Below are positions 45,827-54,170 of a DNA stretch of 64,000 bases, piece after piece (position 1 is the stretch's first letter; the number at the start of each line of letters is the position of its first letter). This DNA is from Lysobacter sp. FW306-1B-D06B (GTDB taxonomy: Bacteria > Pseudomonadota > Gammaproteobacteria > Xanthomonadales > Xanthomonadaceae). The stretch is from assembly GCF_038446665.1 (NCBI RefSeq), contig NZ_CP151802.1, forward strand, positions 3,534,001 to 3,598,000. Direction: 5' to 3'. The notes below the pieces were generated by a model, which saw nothing but the letters and a program-made list of their open reading frames with translations, made no database searches and was not told the origin of the DNA. The translations under genes and the position numbers were made by a program.

Positions 45827-46314
45827 CACAACGCTCCGAAATCGTGGCGACCACCGCGCTTGCCCAGCAGCTTCGCCGGGCCGAGCACGATGCGGTGCGA
45901 CAGTGCTTTGCACATGTCGTAGACGGTGAGCGCGGCGACGGTCGCGCCAGTCAGCGCTTCCATCTCCACGCCGGTGCGGTGCATGGTCTTCACCGCGCAT
46001 TCGATACGCAGCGCCGATTCGCCATCCCATTCGATGCCGATGCGGCAGCCGTCGATGGGCAGCGGATGACAGAACGGGATCAACTCGTGCGTGCGCTTGA
46101 CCGCCATCGTGCCGGCGATGATCGCCGTCTCGACGATGCCGCCTTTCGCGCTCTTCAGTCCCGAGGCTCGCAGTTGTCGCGCCACGTCCGCGGGGAATCG
46201 CACGCGGCATTCGGCGCGGGCCTCGCGTGCAGTCGTCGCCTTGTCGGAGACGTCGACCATCGCCGGCCGGCCGCGCGGGTCGAGATGGGTGAGCTTCTTG
46301 GCGGGCTTCTTCAT
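45826..46314 (-). CDS. moaC: Cyclic pyranopterin monophosphate synthase MoaC
   Basis: MoaC forms cPMP from the MoaA product. The 162-residue protein contains [35 protein letters not shown] and the signature [23 protein letters not shown], all with the known active-site residues. The ATG at 46314 is the first one that keeps the family's N-terminus; longer frames run into the repeat element. Confidence 0.96.
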   Translation of the reverse strand: MKKPAKKLTHLDPRGRPAMVDVSDKATTAREARAECRVRFPADVARQLRASGLKSAKGGIVETAIIAGTMAVKRTHELIPFCHPLPIDGCRIGIEWDGESALRIECAVKTMHRTGVEMEALTGATVAALTVYDMCKALSHRIVLGPAKLLGKRGGRHDFGAL

Positions 46315-46377
46315 GGGGATATTGTGGCGAGGGGGGGCCTGGGATGCACGCTGGACGCGGCGACATGGGCCACCGAG

Positions 46378-46520
46378 TGCCGCGCAAGCATCACTGCGAT
46401 CAAGCGGTTGATTGCCATCCATGGCGGCGCGCTCCAGGCTCCGGGTGGCCCTGCCCGGCCATCCTGGCCGGTCGTTCGGCAGGCCGCGCGGCAGTGCCGC
46501 GCAAGCGGCCTGCCTCACCC
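46378..46520. repeat. Moa-operon hairpin element, copy 2 (between moaA and moaC)
   Basis: About 143 bp, similar to copy 1 with 55 identical bases at one end (46466-46520). The hairpin begins on the base right after the moaA stop codon (46517-46515). The element fills most of the 200-bp moaA-moaC gap. Confidence 0.9.
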
Positions 46521-47552
46521 GCCGATCAGGAACATCTCGACATGCCGGCGCGAGGCGTTCGCCGCGCCGCGCACTTCGCTGTAGCGGTCCGCGCGCTCGG
46601 TCCACACGCCCGCCGCATGTTCGCGCAGCGCGTCCACGCCTTGCGACAGCGCCGGGCGCAGGTCGTGTCCGTCGCCGGCGAACAGGCAGGTGTACAGGCG
46701 TCCGTCGGCGGAGACGCGGGCGCGGTGGCAGTCGCCGCAGAACGGTTCGCTCACCGAACTGACGAAGCCCACCTCGCCCTGCCCGTCCTCGAAGGCGTAA
46801 CGCGAGGCGACTTCGCCCCGGTAGTTCGCTTCCAGCGCACGCAGCGGCCAGCGCGCGGCGATGCGGTCGCGCAATTCGGCCGACGGAACGACGCGGTCAC
46901 GCGACCAGTCGTTGCAGGTGCCCACGTCCATGAACTCGATGAAGCGCACGACATGGCCCGTGCCGCGGAAATGCGACACCAGCGGCAACACCTGGTCGTC
47001 GTTGATGCCGCGTTCGACCACGCAGTTGATCTTGATCGAGGCGAATCCCGCCGCCCGCGCTGCCTCGATGCCGGCGAGCACCTGGACGATGTCGCCGCGA
47101 CCACCGGACATCTCGCGGAAGCGTGCCGGATCCATCGCGTCCAGGCTCACCGTGATGCGGCCCAGTCCCGCCTCGCGCAACGCACGCGCCTGCGCGGCCA
47201 GCAGCGAGCCGTTGGTGGTCAGCGCGATGTCGTCCAGGCCCGCAATTCGCGAGAGCCGCTCGATCAGCGTCGGCAGCCCCTTGCGCAGCAGCGGCTCGCC
47301 GCCGGTGATGCGCAGCTTGTGCACGCCCAGTTGCGCGAAGCCGCGCACCAGCGTTTCGATCTCGTCGAACGACAGGCGCGTGGCGGCATCGAAGCCGTAA
47401 TCGTCCGGCACGCGATCGGCCGGCATGCAGTACGGGCAACGGAAGTTGCAGGCTTCGATCACCGACAGCCGCAGGTCGCGCAACGGCCGGCCGCGTCGAT
47501 CCAGCGGCAGCGCGGCGTGCTGCGGGAGCGGCGCGGGAACGGCGGCGTTCAT
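46515..47552 (-). CDS. moaA: GTP 3',8-cyclase MoaA
   Basis: MoaA is the radical SAM enzyme that begins molybdenum cofactor synthesis. The 345-residue protein has the N-terminal cluster motif C35-x3-C39-x2-C42 ([12 protein letters not shown]), GGEPLLRKG, the C-terminal second cluster ([21 protein letters not shown]) and the terminal Gly-Gly needed for activity. The ATG at 47552 overlaps the preceding MBL-fold gene by 4 bases. Confidence 0.97.
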   Translation of the reverse strand: MNAAVPAPLPQHAALPLDRRGRPLRDLRLSVIEACNFRCPYCMPADRVPDDYGFDAATRLSFDEIETLVRGFAQLGVHKLRITGGEPLLRKGLPTLIERLSRIAGLDDIALTTNGSLLAAQARALREAGLGRITVSLDAMDPARFREMSGGRGDIVQVLAGIEAARAAGFASIKINCVVERGINDDQVLPLVSHFRGTGHVVRFIEFMDVGTCNDWSRDRVVPSAELRDRIAARWPLRALEANYRGEVASRYAFEDGQGEVGFVSSVSEPFCGDCHRARVSADGRLYTCLFAGDGHDLRPALSQGVDALREHAAGVWTERADRYSEVRGAANASRRHVEMFLIGG

Positions 47553-48307
47553 GCGGGCTCGGCCTGCGCCGCGGTGGGTTCGACCAGGCCGACGACCTGG
47601 CCCGGGTGCGCCACGCGATAACCGCGCGCGGCGAGGATCTCGCCTTCCTCGCGATTGCCGTAGTGGTAGAGCAGGCAACGTTCCAGCAGGGCCGGCGCGT
47701 ACTCGCGCTCCAGGTCCTCGATGCCGCTGTGCGACGGATTGCCGTGGAGGGCGCAGTCGTGCGCGATGAGTTCGCCGGCATCGGCATAGCGCGCCAGCAT
47801 CTCGGGAATGGGCCGGGTGTCGCCGGTCCACACCATGCTGCCGTGCAGGCGCAGGCCGTAGGCGGTTTCAGGCCAGTGGTGGCGCGTGGCAAACACTTCC
47901 AGGCGCACGCCGTCGTGCCAGAACGAGCCGCCGACCGGAATCACCTGGAACGCATCCCAGAAGTTCACGCCGCCTTCGGCCAGTGCGTTGGGGTAGTCGC
48001 CCACGCGCTGGTGCAGCAGCGGAACCACGGACGCCGGCACGTAGAGGCGCACGCGACCGCGCCGCGCCGGGTCGAAATAGCTGGTGACGAACAGACGCTC
48101 GAAGCCCGCCACGTGATCCAGATGCGTATGCGTGATGAACAGCGCGCGCGGCATATCGCCGTAGTACGCCTGGTAGGCGGTGAGCCCCTCGCCGCCGCAG
48201 TCGATGGTCAGCCACGGCGCGCCGTCACGCTCGATGGTCGCCATCGCCGAGCCGAGTTCGACCGCCGACGCATTGCCGACGCCATGCAGACGCAATTGCC
48301 ACGCCAT
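47549..48307 (-). CDS. MBL-fold metallohydrolase, RNase Z-like
   Basis: The 252-residue protein is a metallo-beta-lactamase fold hydrolase with the metal motif THTHLDHVAG and later ligands in WTGDTRP and the ALHGNPSHSG region. The sequence resembles short ribonuclease Z/ElaC-like or phosphodiesterase-like proteins, but I cannot choose a substrate. The ATG at 48307 gives MAWQLRLHGVGN. Its stop overlaps the moaA start, so it is coupled with the molybdopterin genes, and kdkA lies directly upstream (2 bp). Confidence 0.85.
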   Translation of the reverse strand: MAWQLRLHGVGNASAVELGSAMATIERDGAPWLTIDCGGEGLTAYQAYYGDMPRALFITHTHLDHVAGFERLFVTSYFDPARRGRVRLYVPASVVPLLHQRVGDYPNALAEGGVNFWDAFQVIPVGGSFWHDGVRLEVFATRHHWPETAYGLRLHGSMVWTGDTRPIPEMLARYADAGELIAHDCALHGNPSHSGIEDLEREYAPALLERCLLYHYGNREEGEILAARGYRVAHPGQVVGLVEPTAAQAEPA

Positions 48308-48308
48308 C

Positions 48309-49058
48309 TCAGTAGCCTCGTTCCCAGGCCCGATCGTAGGCCGCATGCAGGCGGCCGAAATCCCGTTCGACCTCGTCCACCGACCGCTTCCCGCGCAGCT
48401 TCAGCAGCGAGCGCTTGAGCCGGGCCAGGTTGCGCTCGCGCCAGCCGGTGGCGGGGATGCGGATCCGGCCGCGGTCCAGGTCGATGATCCAGCCTCGCCC
48501 GGTGGTCGTGAAAAGAAGGTTGTGGGCGTTGAGGTCAGCATGGTCGAGCCCGGCCCGGTGGGCCCGGGCGATCAGCCGGCCGGCCTCTTCCCAGGGGGCG
48601 CCGTCGCCGGCGACCGCGGCGCGGTCGGCGAGCGAGCGAACGTCGTCCAGGCGCTCCAACAGGATCGCCGCACGGTAGAACAGGCCATCGCGGCGGTAGC
48701 AGGCGGCGATGGGCCGGGGCACGGGCACGCCTTTCTCGGCCATCGTGCGGGTCAGGCGGAACTCGGCGAAGCTGCGCGTGCTGGCCGCGCCGTGCCACCA
48801 GTAACGATCGCGGCTGACCTTCGCCACCAGTCCGCCGCGCAGGTAGCGACGCAGCAGCGCCGGGCCGAAGGGTGCATCGACGAACCATGCACCGCCGCGC
48901 CCGCCACTTTCGACCGGGCGCGCGCGCTGCTGCCAGAAGGACGGCACGAACCATTCCGGGCTTGCTTGCCGCACCCGGTTACGGTCGAACAGAATGGCTC
49001 CGTACCCGCTGTCGTCGCGGAACGGCGTCAACTCTTCGGCAGCATCGAACCCCGTCAT
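48309..49058 (-). CDS. kdkA: 3-deoxy-D-manno-octulosonic acid kinase
   Basis: KdkA phosphorylates Kdo in the inner core of LPS, typical of organisms that carry a single phosphorylated Kdo. The 249-residue protein has the kinase-like catalytic loop [12 protein letters not shown] and metal motif IIDLDRGRI; the N-terminal [37 protein letters not shown] is characteristic. It is divergent from the GT9 gene with only 22 bp between start codons. Confidence 0.93.
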   Translation of the reverse strand: MTGFDAAEELTPFRDDSGYGAILFDRNRVRQASPEWFVPSFWQQRARPVESGGRGGAWFVDAPFGPALLRRYLRGGLVAKVSRDRYWWHGAASTRSFAEFRLTRTMAEKGVPVPRPIAACYRRDGLFYRAAILLERLDDVRSLADRAAVAGDGAPWEEAGRLIARAHRAGLDHADLNAHNLLFTTTGRGWIIDLDRGRIRIPATGWRERNLARLKRSLLKLRGKRSVDEVERDFGRLHAAYDRAWERGY

Positions 49059-49080
49059 TCGCCGGAGTCTAGCAATTCAC

Positions 49081-50184
49081 GTGCCCGCTGCCTCCTCCAT
49101 CGCAACTCCCGCTCCCGCTTCGATCTGCCTGCTGCGCCTGTCGGCGCTGGGCGATGTGACCCACGTCGTACCGCTGGTGCGCACGCTCCAGGCGGCCTGG
49201 CCGCAGGTGCGGCTGACCTGGGTCATCGGCAAGGGCGAGCACCGCCTGCTGGCCGGCCTGCCCGGCGTGGACTTTGTCGAATACGACAAGAAGACTGGCG
49301 TCGCCGGCATGCGTGCGCTGCGCGCGCAGTTGCGCGAACGTCTCGGCGATGCGCGCCGTTTCGACGTGCTGCTGCAGATGCAGGTGGCCGCGCGTGCGAA
49401 CCTGTTGTCGGCCTTCATTCCGGCGCGCCGGCGCGTGGGATACGACCGCTCGCGTTCGAAAGACCTGCACGGGGTTTTCATCAACGAGCGCATCCCGGAC
49501 CGTCCGGGCATCCATGTGCTCGACGCCATCGGCAGCTTCTGCGAACCGCTGGGTCTGCGCCAGGACCACGTGCGCTGGGACCTGCCGGTCCCGGACGAGG
49601 CGCGCGAATGGGCGCGGGCGCAGTGGCCGCGCGATGGCGTGCCGACGCTGCTGATCTCACCGTGTTCGAGCCATGAGCTGCGCAACTGGCCGAACGAACG
49701 TACCGCCGCCGTCGCCGACCATGCGGCCGGACGAGGCTGGCGCGTGGTGCTGTGCGGCGGACGCAGCGAACTCGAACGCACCACGGGCGACGCGATCATC
49801 GCCGCGATGCGACAGCCGGTGCTGGACCTGATCGGCAAGGACACGCTCAAGCAGCTCCCGGCGCTGCTGGAACGCGGCCAGCTGCTGCTGACTCCGGACT
49901 CGGGGCCGATGCACATCGCCAACGCGATGGGCACCAAGGTGCTGGGCCTGCACGCGGCGAGCAACCCGGTGCGCAGCGGGCCCTACAGCGACCGCCGCTA
50001 CTGCGTGGACCGTTACGACGACGCCGCGCGCAAGTACCTGGGCAAACCCGCCTCCGAACTGCGCTGGGGCACGAAGATCGAGCATGCCGGCGTGATGGAC
50101 CTGATCACCGTCGACGACGCCATCGCCGCGTTCGAGCGCTACTGCGCCGACCACGCCGCGCCGGCGTCGCGGGAGGAGCCATGA
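49081..50184 (+). CDS. Glycosyltransferase family 9 (heptosyltransferase-like)
   Basis: The 367-residue enzyme is a GT-B protein of the ADP-heptose:LPS heptosyltransferase family. It shows LLRLSALGDVTHVVPLVRTL at the N-terminus, the middle KTGVAGMRALRAQLRERLGDARRFDVLLQMQ, SPCSSHELRNWP and the C-terminal TPDSGPMHIANAMGTKVLGLH. The start is a GTG at 49081 with GGAG about 13 bases upstream. Position beside kdkA supports a role in LPS core assembly; which heptose is added is unknown. Confidence 0.9.
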   Translation: MPAASSIATPAPASICLLRLSALGDVTHVVPLVRTLQAAWPQVRLTWVIGKGEHRLLAGLPGVDFVEYDKKTGVAGMRALRAQLRERLGDARRFDVLLQMQVAARANLLSAFIPARRRVGYDRSRSKDLHGVFINERIPDRPGIHVLDAIGSFCEPLGLRQDHVRWDLPVPDEAREWARAQWPRDGVPTLLISPCSSHELRNWPNERTAAVADHAAGRGWRVVLCGGRSELERTTGDAIIAAMRQPVLDLIGKDTLKQLPALLERGQLLLTPDSGPMHIANAMGTKVLGLHAASNPVRSGPYSDRRYCVDRYDDAARKYLGKPASELRWGTKIEHAGVMDLITVDDAIAAFERYCADHAAPASREEP

Positions 50185-50534
50185 TGGCCGCCTGGTTCAC
50201 CGTCGTCGCGCCGCTGCTGCCGGAGTTGATCCGCGCCGCGCGGCCGATGTTTACTCGCAGCCGCGAGCCTTCGCAGATTCCGCAGCAGATCCGCGAACTG
50301 CAGGACGCGGTCGATCGCAACGACCAGGCGATCCGCACACTGGCCGGCGAGATGGAGCAGACGCTGTCGGCGTTGAAACAGGCGTCCACGCAGCTGGAAA
50401 GCACGCTGGCCGATCTGCGCCGCCAGCAGGCCGAACACGATCGCCGGCTTCACGCGATGCAGTGGATCGTCGGGGTGGCGGTCACCGCGGCAGTGCTGGC
50501 GTTCGCCGTGGCGGCATTCGCGCTGGCGCGTTAG
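50181..50534 (+). CDS. Small tail-anchored coiled-coil protein
   Basis: I do not recognise a family. The 117-residue product begins MMAAWFTVVAPLLPELIRAARP, has a long helical heptad region (about 33-88, IRELQDAVDRNDQAIRTLAGEMEQTL and STLADLRRQQAEHDRRL) and ends in one C-terminal membrane span (IVGVAVTAAVLAFAVAAFALA). It starts inside the GT9 stop (ATGA) after a strong GGGAGGAG, so it is translated with the LPS glycosyltransferase. It may organise or anchor something at the inner membrane; that is inference. Confidence 0.75.
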   Translation: MMAAWFTVVAPLLPELIRAARPMFTRSREPSQIPQQIRELQDAVDRNDQAIRTLAGEMEQTLSALKQASTQLESTLADLRRQQAEHDRRLHAMQWIVGVAVTAAVLAFAVAAFALAR

Positions 50535-50552
50535 CGGCCAGCGGGCGCGTCG

Positions 50553-51200
50553 TCACTGACCCGATGGAGCGCGGTCGCTGATCTGCAACCGACGCCAGAT
50601 CGACAATTGCGTGCGCTGACGCCGGCGCTCGCGATAGACCGCGGCGATCAGCGCGAGGAGGATCGCCAGCATTCCGGCACCGAACTGGGCCGGTGTCCAG
50701 GTCGTGGCGTTGCCTGCGATCGCATCGATCGCGACAAAGACCAGACATGCCGCAGCCGCATTGCACGCCATGCTGCACAGGACCTTCATCCGGTTGAGCA
50801 CGGCGCGGGACGACGGATCCACCGCCTCCAGGTACTCGCGCAGGCGTCGGTCGACATCGTGAAAGAGCGACGTGGACATTTGCATGGCGTCCGGGACGAC
50901 CAGCCCTTCCGTCCGCGCCAGCCGCTCGCCGAGGAACTTGATGGCCGGAGCCCAGGCCTGGCGCAGGCGCGGCCAAACGATGCCCTGCGCCACGGAATAG
51001 ATGAGACGCCCCAGCGGACTCAGCGCCAGGCCCAGCACATAAGCGGCGGCCAGCCACGCAGGCAGCGTCAGCTCCGGCGCCTGGGCCCGAAGCACATGCA
51101 GCGTCACCGGGAAACGCACGATGAGCGCGGTCACCAGCAAGCCGCCCGGACACACCCAGGCAAGCAGATCGTCATGCCACCAGGAAACACGCTCCTTCAC
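50553..51200 (-). CDS. Uncharacterised multi-pass membrane protein
   Basis: I do not recognise this protein. It is about 215 residues with four membrane segments in two pairs (CPGGLLVTALIVRFPVTLHVL; LPAWLAAAYVLGLALSPLG; ACNAAAACLVFVAIDAIAG; FGAGMLAILLALIAAVY) and a cytoplasmic helical middle (FHDVDRRLREYLEAVDPSSRAVLNRMK). I prefer the GTG at 51200, which follows GGGGAGG at a 5-base spacing; an ATG at 51230 is the longer alternative. It lies 34 bp after the DUF6165 gene and converges with the tail-anchored gene. Confidence 0.7.
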   Translation of the reverse strand: MKERVSWWHDDLLAWVCPGGLLVTALIVRFPVTLHVLRAQAPELTLPAWLAAAYVLGLALSPLGRLIYSVAQGIVWPRLRQAWAPAIKFLGERLARTEGLVVPDAMQMSTSLFHDVDRRLREYLEAVDPSSRAVLNRMKVLCSMACNAAAACLVFVAIDAIAGNATTWTPAQFGAGMLAILLALIAAVYRERRRQRTQLSIWRRLQISDRAPSGQ

Positions 51201-51234
51201 GCCGGCCTCCCCGCCAGACGGATGAGTCATCCAA

Positions 51235-51642
51235 TCAAGGCGTGTTGCCGGTCTTGTAGTCCTGGTAGGACTTCTCTTCGACGTAGGACGAACCCAGCGC
51301 GAGGTTGATGTCCTTCTTGATCCGCGCGCGCTCGTCGTTCTCGAAGTAGACGCTGCGCGCCAGACGGATGAACTCCTCGTCGAAGGCCTGGGCCTTTTCC
51401 TTGATGCGGATGTCGTCCTCGATCACCCACAGCCGCTCGTTGACGGCCTTCAGGTCCGCGCGCAGGCGGGCGATGTCCTTGCCGGCGGCCGGATGGGCCA
51501 TCCAGGTCTTTTCCAGCGCGGACAACTCGTTGCGGACGTTCTCCAGCTTGGCCGGATCGGTCATGCGCTCGGACTTGATCTGCAGGATCGCGATCTTGTC
51601 GAGCAGTTCGCCAAAGGAGACCGGGACGAGGATTTCGGACAT
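51235..51642 (-). CDS. DUF6165 family protein
   Basis: The 135-residue protein is mostly helical and matches the DUF6165 family found near LPS and sugar-modification genes (ILVPVSFGELLDKIAILQIKSERM, then LWVIEDDIRIKEKAQAFDEEFIRLARSVYFENDERARIKKDIN). No biochemical function is known. The ATG at 51642 (MSEILVPVSFGE) fits the family's N-terminus; an ATG at 51657 would add five residues. Confidence 0.8.
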   Translation of the reverse strand: MSEILVPVSFGELLDKIAILQIKSERMTDPAKLENVRNELSALEKTWMAHPAAGKDIARLRADLKAVNERLWVIEDDIRIKEKAQAFDEEFIRLARSVYFENDERARIKKDINLALGSSYVEEKSYQDYKTGNTP

Positions 51643-51693
51643 GACGGGGCCGTTCATTCAGGGGGCTACAGTGTAGCCGGCCTCCAGGACGGC

Positions 51694-51722
51694 TTGCCGC
51701 GCGCGCTTCGCGCCCGTAGAAT
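51694..51722 (+). promoter_or_regulatory. Candidate sigma-70 promoter of tRNA-Ser(CGA)
   Basis: TTGCCG (51694-51699) and TAGAAT (51717-51722) are spaced by 17 bases, with the tRNA starting 18 bases after the -10 box. Confidence 0.65.
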
Positions 51723-51740
51723 TGCCGGCTCACTGCACCC

Positions 51741-51831
<91 letters not shown>

Positions 51832-51843
51832 GATATGAAAGAC

Positions 51844-51873
51844 AGGGCTCCCGAAAGGGGGCCCTTCTTTTTT
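51844..51873 (+). terminator. Terminator after tRNA-Ser(CGA)
   Basis: A 9-bp stem AGGGCTCCC (51844-51852) with GGGGGCCCT (51857-51865), loop GAAA, one G-T pair, followed by TTCTTTTTT. Confidence 0.92.
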
Positions 51874-52171
51874 GCCTGGGGGTGAGCGCGGACTTTGGTT
51901 TGAACCCTCGGTTCGACAAATCGGCTGGACAGCCGATTTGGACAGCCGCAGGCTGCCCCGCAGGCGCGAAGCGCCGAAGGGTGAGGGCCATGGATGGCGC
52001 GAATCCATCCCGTGTCAGGTCGCAGTGCGTTCGTGGCCCATACTCCCGCCTCGGCTCACTCCCCCATCGCGCCGAATTCACCCGCCGTCCGTCCTCCTTG
52101 CCTCGCGGCCGCCACACCCCGATCATTCCGTTACCGCCTGAAAGACCCGACGACGCGAAGCCACCCGACGC
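51874..52171. other. 298-bp region after tRNA-Ser(CGA) with stem-loops, no gene
   Basis: No credible gene. It contains a perfect 9-bp hairpin AAATCGGCT-GGAC-AGCCGATTT (51918-51939) and a smaller one GGATGG...CCATCC (51992-52010). The right part must contain the promoter of the PP2C gene. Confidence 0.55.
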
Positions 52172-52876
52172 ATGATCGAATTCGGACACCTCACGCACGT
52201 CGGCCTGCGCCGCGAGCTGAACGAAGACACCTACTACGGTGACGGCGAGCTCGGGCTGTGGCTGGTGGCCGACGGCATGGGCGGTCATGAATACGGCGAG
52301 GTCGCCAGCGCCCTGGCGCGCGAGACCATCGTGCGCGAGATCCGCGACGGCACGCCGCTGGCGCAGGCCATCCGCATCGCCGACGAAGAGATCATCCGCA
52401 CGTCCAAACGCCGCAACGACGCGCTGCCGATGGGCACGACCGTGGTTGCCGCGCGCATCGTCAACAACCGCTTCGAAGTGGCCTGGGTCGGCGACAGCCG
52501 CGTCTACCTGTGGCGTGAGGGCCACCTGGCCCAGCTTTCGCAGGACCACAGCTACGTCCAGGAGCTGATCGCCAACGGCGCGATCACCCAGGAGCAGGCC
52601 CGCAGCCACCCGCATCGCAACGTGGTGACGCAGGCGCTGGGCGTGACCGACCCGCGCAACCTCAACGTGGAAACCATGACCGGCGAGCTCAAGCCCGGCA
52701 TGCAGCTGCTGCTGTGCAGCGACGGGCTGACCGAAGAAGTCGATGATCGCGGCATCGCACGCGTGCTCTCGCAGGCCGACTGCAGCGCGCAGGAATGCGT
52801 GGATACGCTGGTCGCCGCGGCGCTGGACGGCGGCGGTTCGGACAACGTCACCGTCATCCTCGTTCGCCACCACTGA
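52172..52876 (+). CDS. PP2C family protein serine/threonine phosphatase
   Basis: The 234-residue protein is a soluble Stp1-like PP2C phosphatase. All metal-binding and catalytic motifs are present: LRRELNEDTYY, LVADGMGGHEYGEVAS, MGTTVVAA, WVGDSRVYLW, LCSDGLTEEV and GGSDNVTVIL. No serine/threonine kinase gene is adjacent, so its substrates are unknown. The ribosome site is weak. Confidence 0.93.
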   Translation: MIEFGHLTHVGLRRELNEDTYYGDGELGLWLVADGMGGHEYGEVASALARETIVREIRDGTPLAQAIRIADEEIIRTSKRRNDALPMGTTVVAARIVNNRFEVAWVGDSRVYLWREGHLAQLSQDHSYVQELIANGAITQEQARSHPHRNVVTQALGVTDPRNLNVETMTGELKPGMQLLLCSDGLTEEVDDRGIARVLSQADCSAQECVDTLVAAALDGGGSDNVTVILVRHH

Positions 52877-52905
52877 TTCCCGCGCCGAGAGGCGCGCCAC
52901 CACCG

Positions 52906-53646
52906 TCAGGCGGTGGCGAGTTCCGCGTTGGCGTCCGCCTCGACCACGTTGAACTGGTCCCAGACGACCTTGCCGGCCTTCTTGCGGAGCTTTTCCAGAC
53001 GCGCCTCGTGCGCGGCCCGCTCCTCGGGGCTGATCTGCACGCGCGGACGCGCGGCATTGGGATCGCTGCGGAAGTGCACCGTTTCCACCGCATTGGCGAC
53101 GGCGTCCACGGCGAAGCCGATTTCTTCCTGGCCCGACGTCAGCGCCAGGTACACATCGCCCAGGATCTGCGCGTCGAGCAGCGCGCCGTGGAGCTGGCGA
53201 TGCGAGTTGTCCACGCCCAGGCGCTTGCACAGCGCATCCAGCGAATTGCGCTGGCCCGGGAACCGCTGACGCGCCAGCAGCAGCGTGTCTTCGACCGTGC
53301 AGCGATCCTTGATGCGCCCGTACTGCTCGCCCAGCCGGCGCAGCTCGTTGTCGAGAAAGCCCAGGTCGAACGCGGCGTTGTGGATGATCAGCTCGGCGCC
53401 TTCGATGAAGGCGAGGAACTCCTCGGCGACCTGCGCGAATTCCGGCTTGTCGGCGAGGAATTCCAGCGTCAGGCCGGTCACTTCCTGCGCGCCCTGCTCG
53501 AAGTCGCAGTCCGGCTTGAGGTAGACGTGGAACGTGCGGCCGCTGGGGCGGCGCTCCACGTATTCGACGCAGCCGATTTCGACCACGCGGTTGCCGCGTT
53601 CCCAGCTCAGGCCGGTGGTTTCGGTATCGAGGATGATCTGCCGCAT
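52906..53646 (-). CDS. dnaQ: DNA polymerase III subunit epsilon
   Basis: The proofreading 3'-5' exonuclease of the replicative polymerase. The 246-residue protein has the DEDDh catalytic set: D7 and E9 in ILDTETTGL, Asp in IHNAAFDLGFLD, and His/Asp in QLHGALLDAQILGDVYL. A C-terminal tail suitable for binding the alpha subunit follows. ATG at 53646 (MRQIILDTETTG) is placed by homology. It is 31 bp after rnhA. Confidence 0.97.
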   Translation of the reverse strand: MRQIILDTETTGLSWERGNRVVEIGCVEYVERRPSGRTFHVYLKPDCDFEQGAQEVTGLTLEFLADKPEFAQVAEEFLAFIEGAELIIHNAAFDLGFLDNELRRLGEQYGRIKDRCTVEDTLLLARQRFPGQRNSLDALCKRLGVDNSHRQLHGALLDAQILGDVYLALTSGQEEIGFAVDAVANAVETVHFRSDPNAARPRVQISPEERAAHEARLEKLRKKAGKVVWDQFNVVEADANAELATA

Positions 53647-53677
53647 CGGCTGCATTCTCACATGTTTCCGTCGCGGC

Positions 53678-54163
53678 TCAGCGTGCGGCGGCGCGCAAGC
53701 GCTGCGCCTGGGTGCGGGCGAGCACGTCCACGCGTTCGTTGTCGGGATCGCCGGAGTGGCCCTTCACCCACTTCCATTCGATGCGGTGGCGCTGCGACGC
53801 CGCGTGCAGGCGCTCCCACAGATCGCGGTTCTTCACCGGATCGCCAGCGGCGGTCTTCCAGCCGCGTCGCACCCAGTTGTTGATCCACTCGGTGATGCCC
53901 TGGCGCACGTACTGGGAGTCGGTGGTGAGCACCACCGTACACGGCTCGCTCAGCGCTTCCAGCGCCATGATCGCGGCCATCAGCTCCATGCGGTTGTTCG
54001 TGGTGTCGGCCTCGCCGCCGGCGAGTTCGCGCTCGTGGCCGCGATAACGCAACAGTGCGGCCCAACCGCCCGGGCCGGGATTGCCCAGGCAGGCGCCGTC
54101 GGTGTGGGCTTCGATGTGTTTGGGGGAGCTGGGAGATGACGACGTCGGATCAGCGTGATTCAT
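53678..54163 (-). CDS. rnhA: Ribonuclease HI
   Basis: RNase HI cuts the RNA of RNA-DNA hybrids. The 161-residue protein has the catalytic residues D22 ([12 protein letters not shown]), E60 (NRMELMAA), D82 (TTDSQYV) and Asp in NERVDVLA, and the basic handle ([13 protein letters not shown]). The N-terminal 15 residues are a Ser/Pro extension. It lies 7 bp from the YafS-like gene, in the order gloB / yafS-rnhA-dnaQ known from E. coli. Confidence 0.97.
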   Translation of the reverse strand: MNHADPTSSSPSSPKHIEAHTDGACLGNPGPGGWAALLRYRGHERELAGGEADTTNNRMELMAAIMALEALSEPCTVVLTTDSQYVRQGITEWINNWVRRGWKTAAGDPVKNRDLWERLHAASQRHRIEWKWVKGHSGDPDNERVDVLARTQAQRLRAAAR

Positions 54164-54170
54164 GGCGCCA

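Noticed and set aside
51872..52141. Small open frames after tRNA-Ser(CGA) on both strands
   Set aside because: They run through hairpins or the tRNA itself (RGRDSNPR-type translation of the serine tRNA), have no ribosome site and no recognisable domain.
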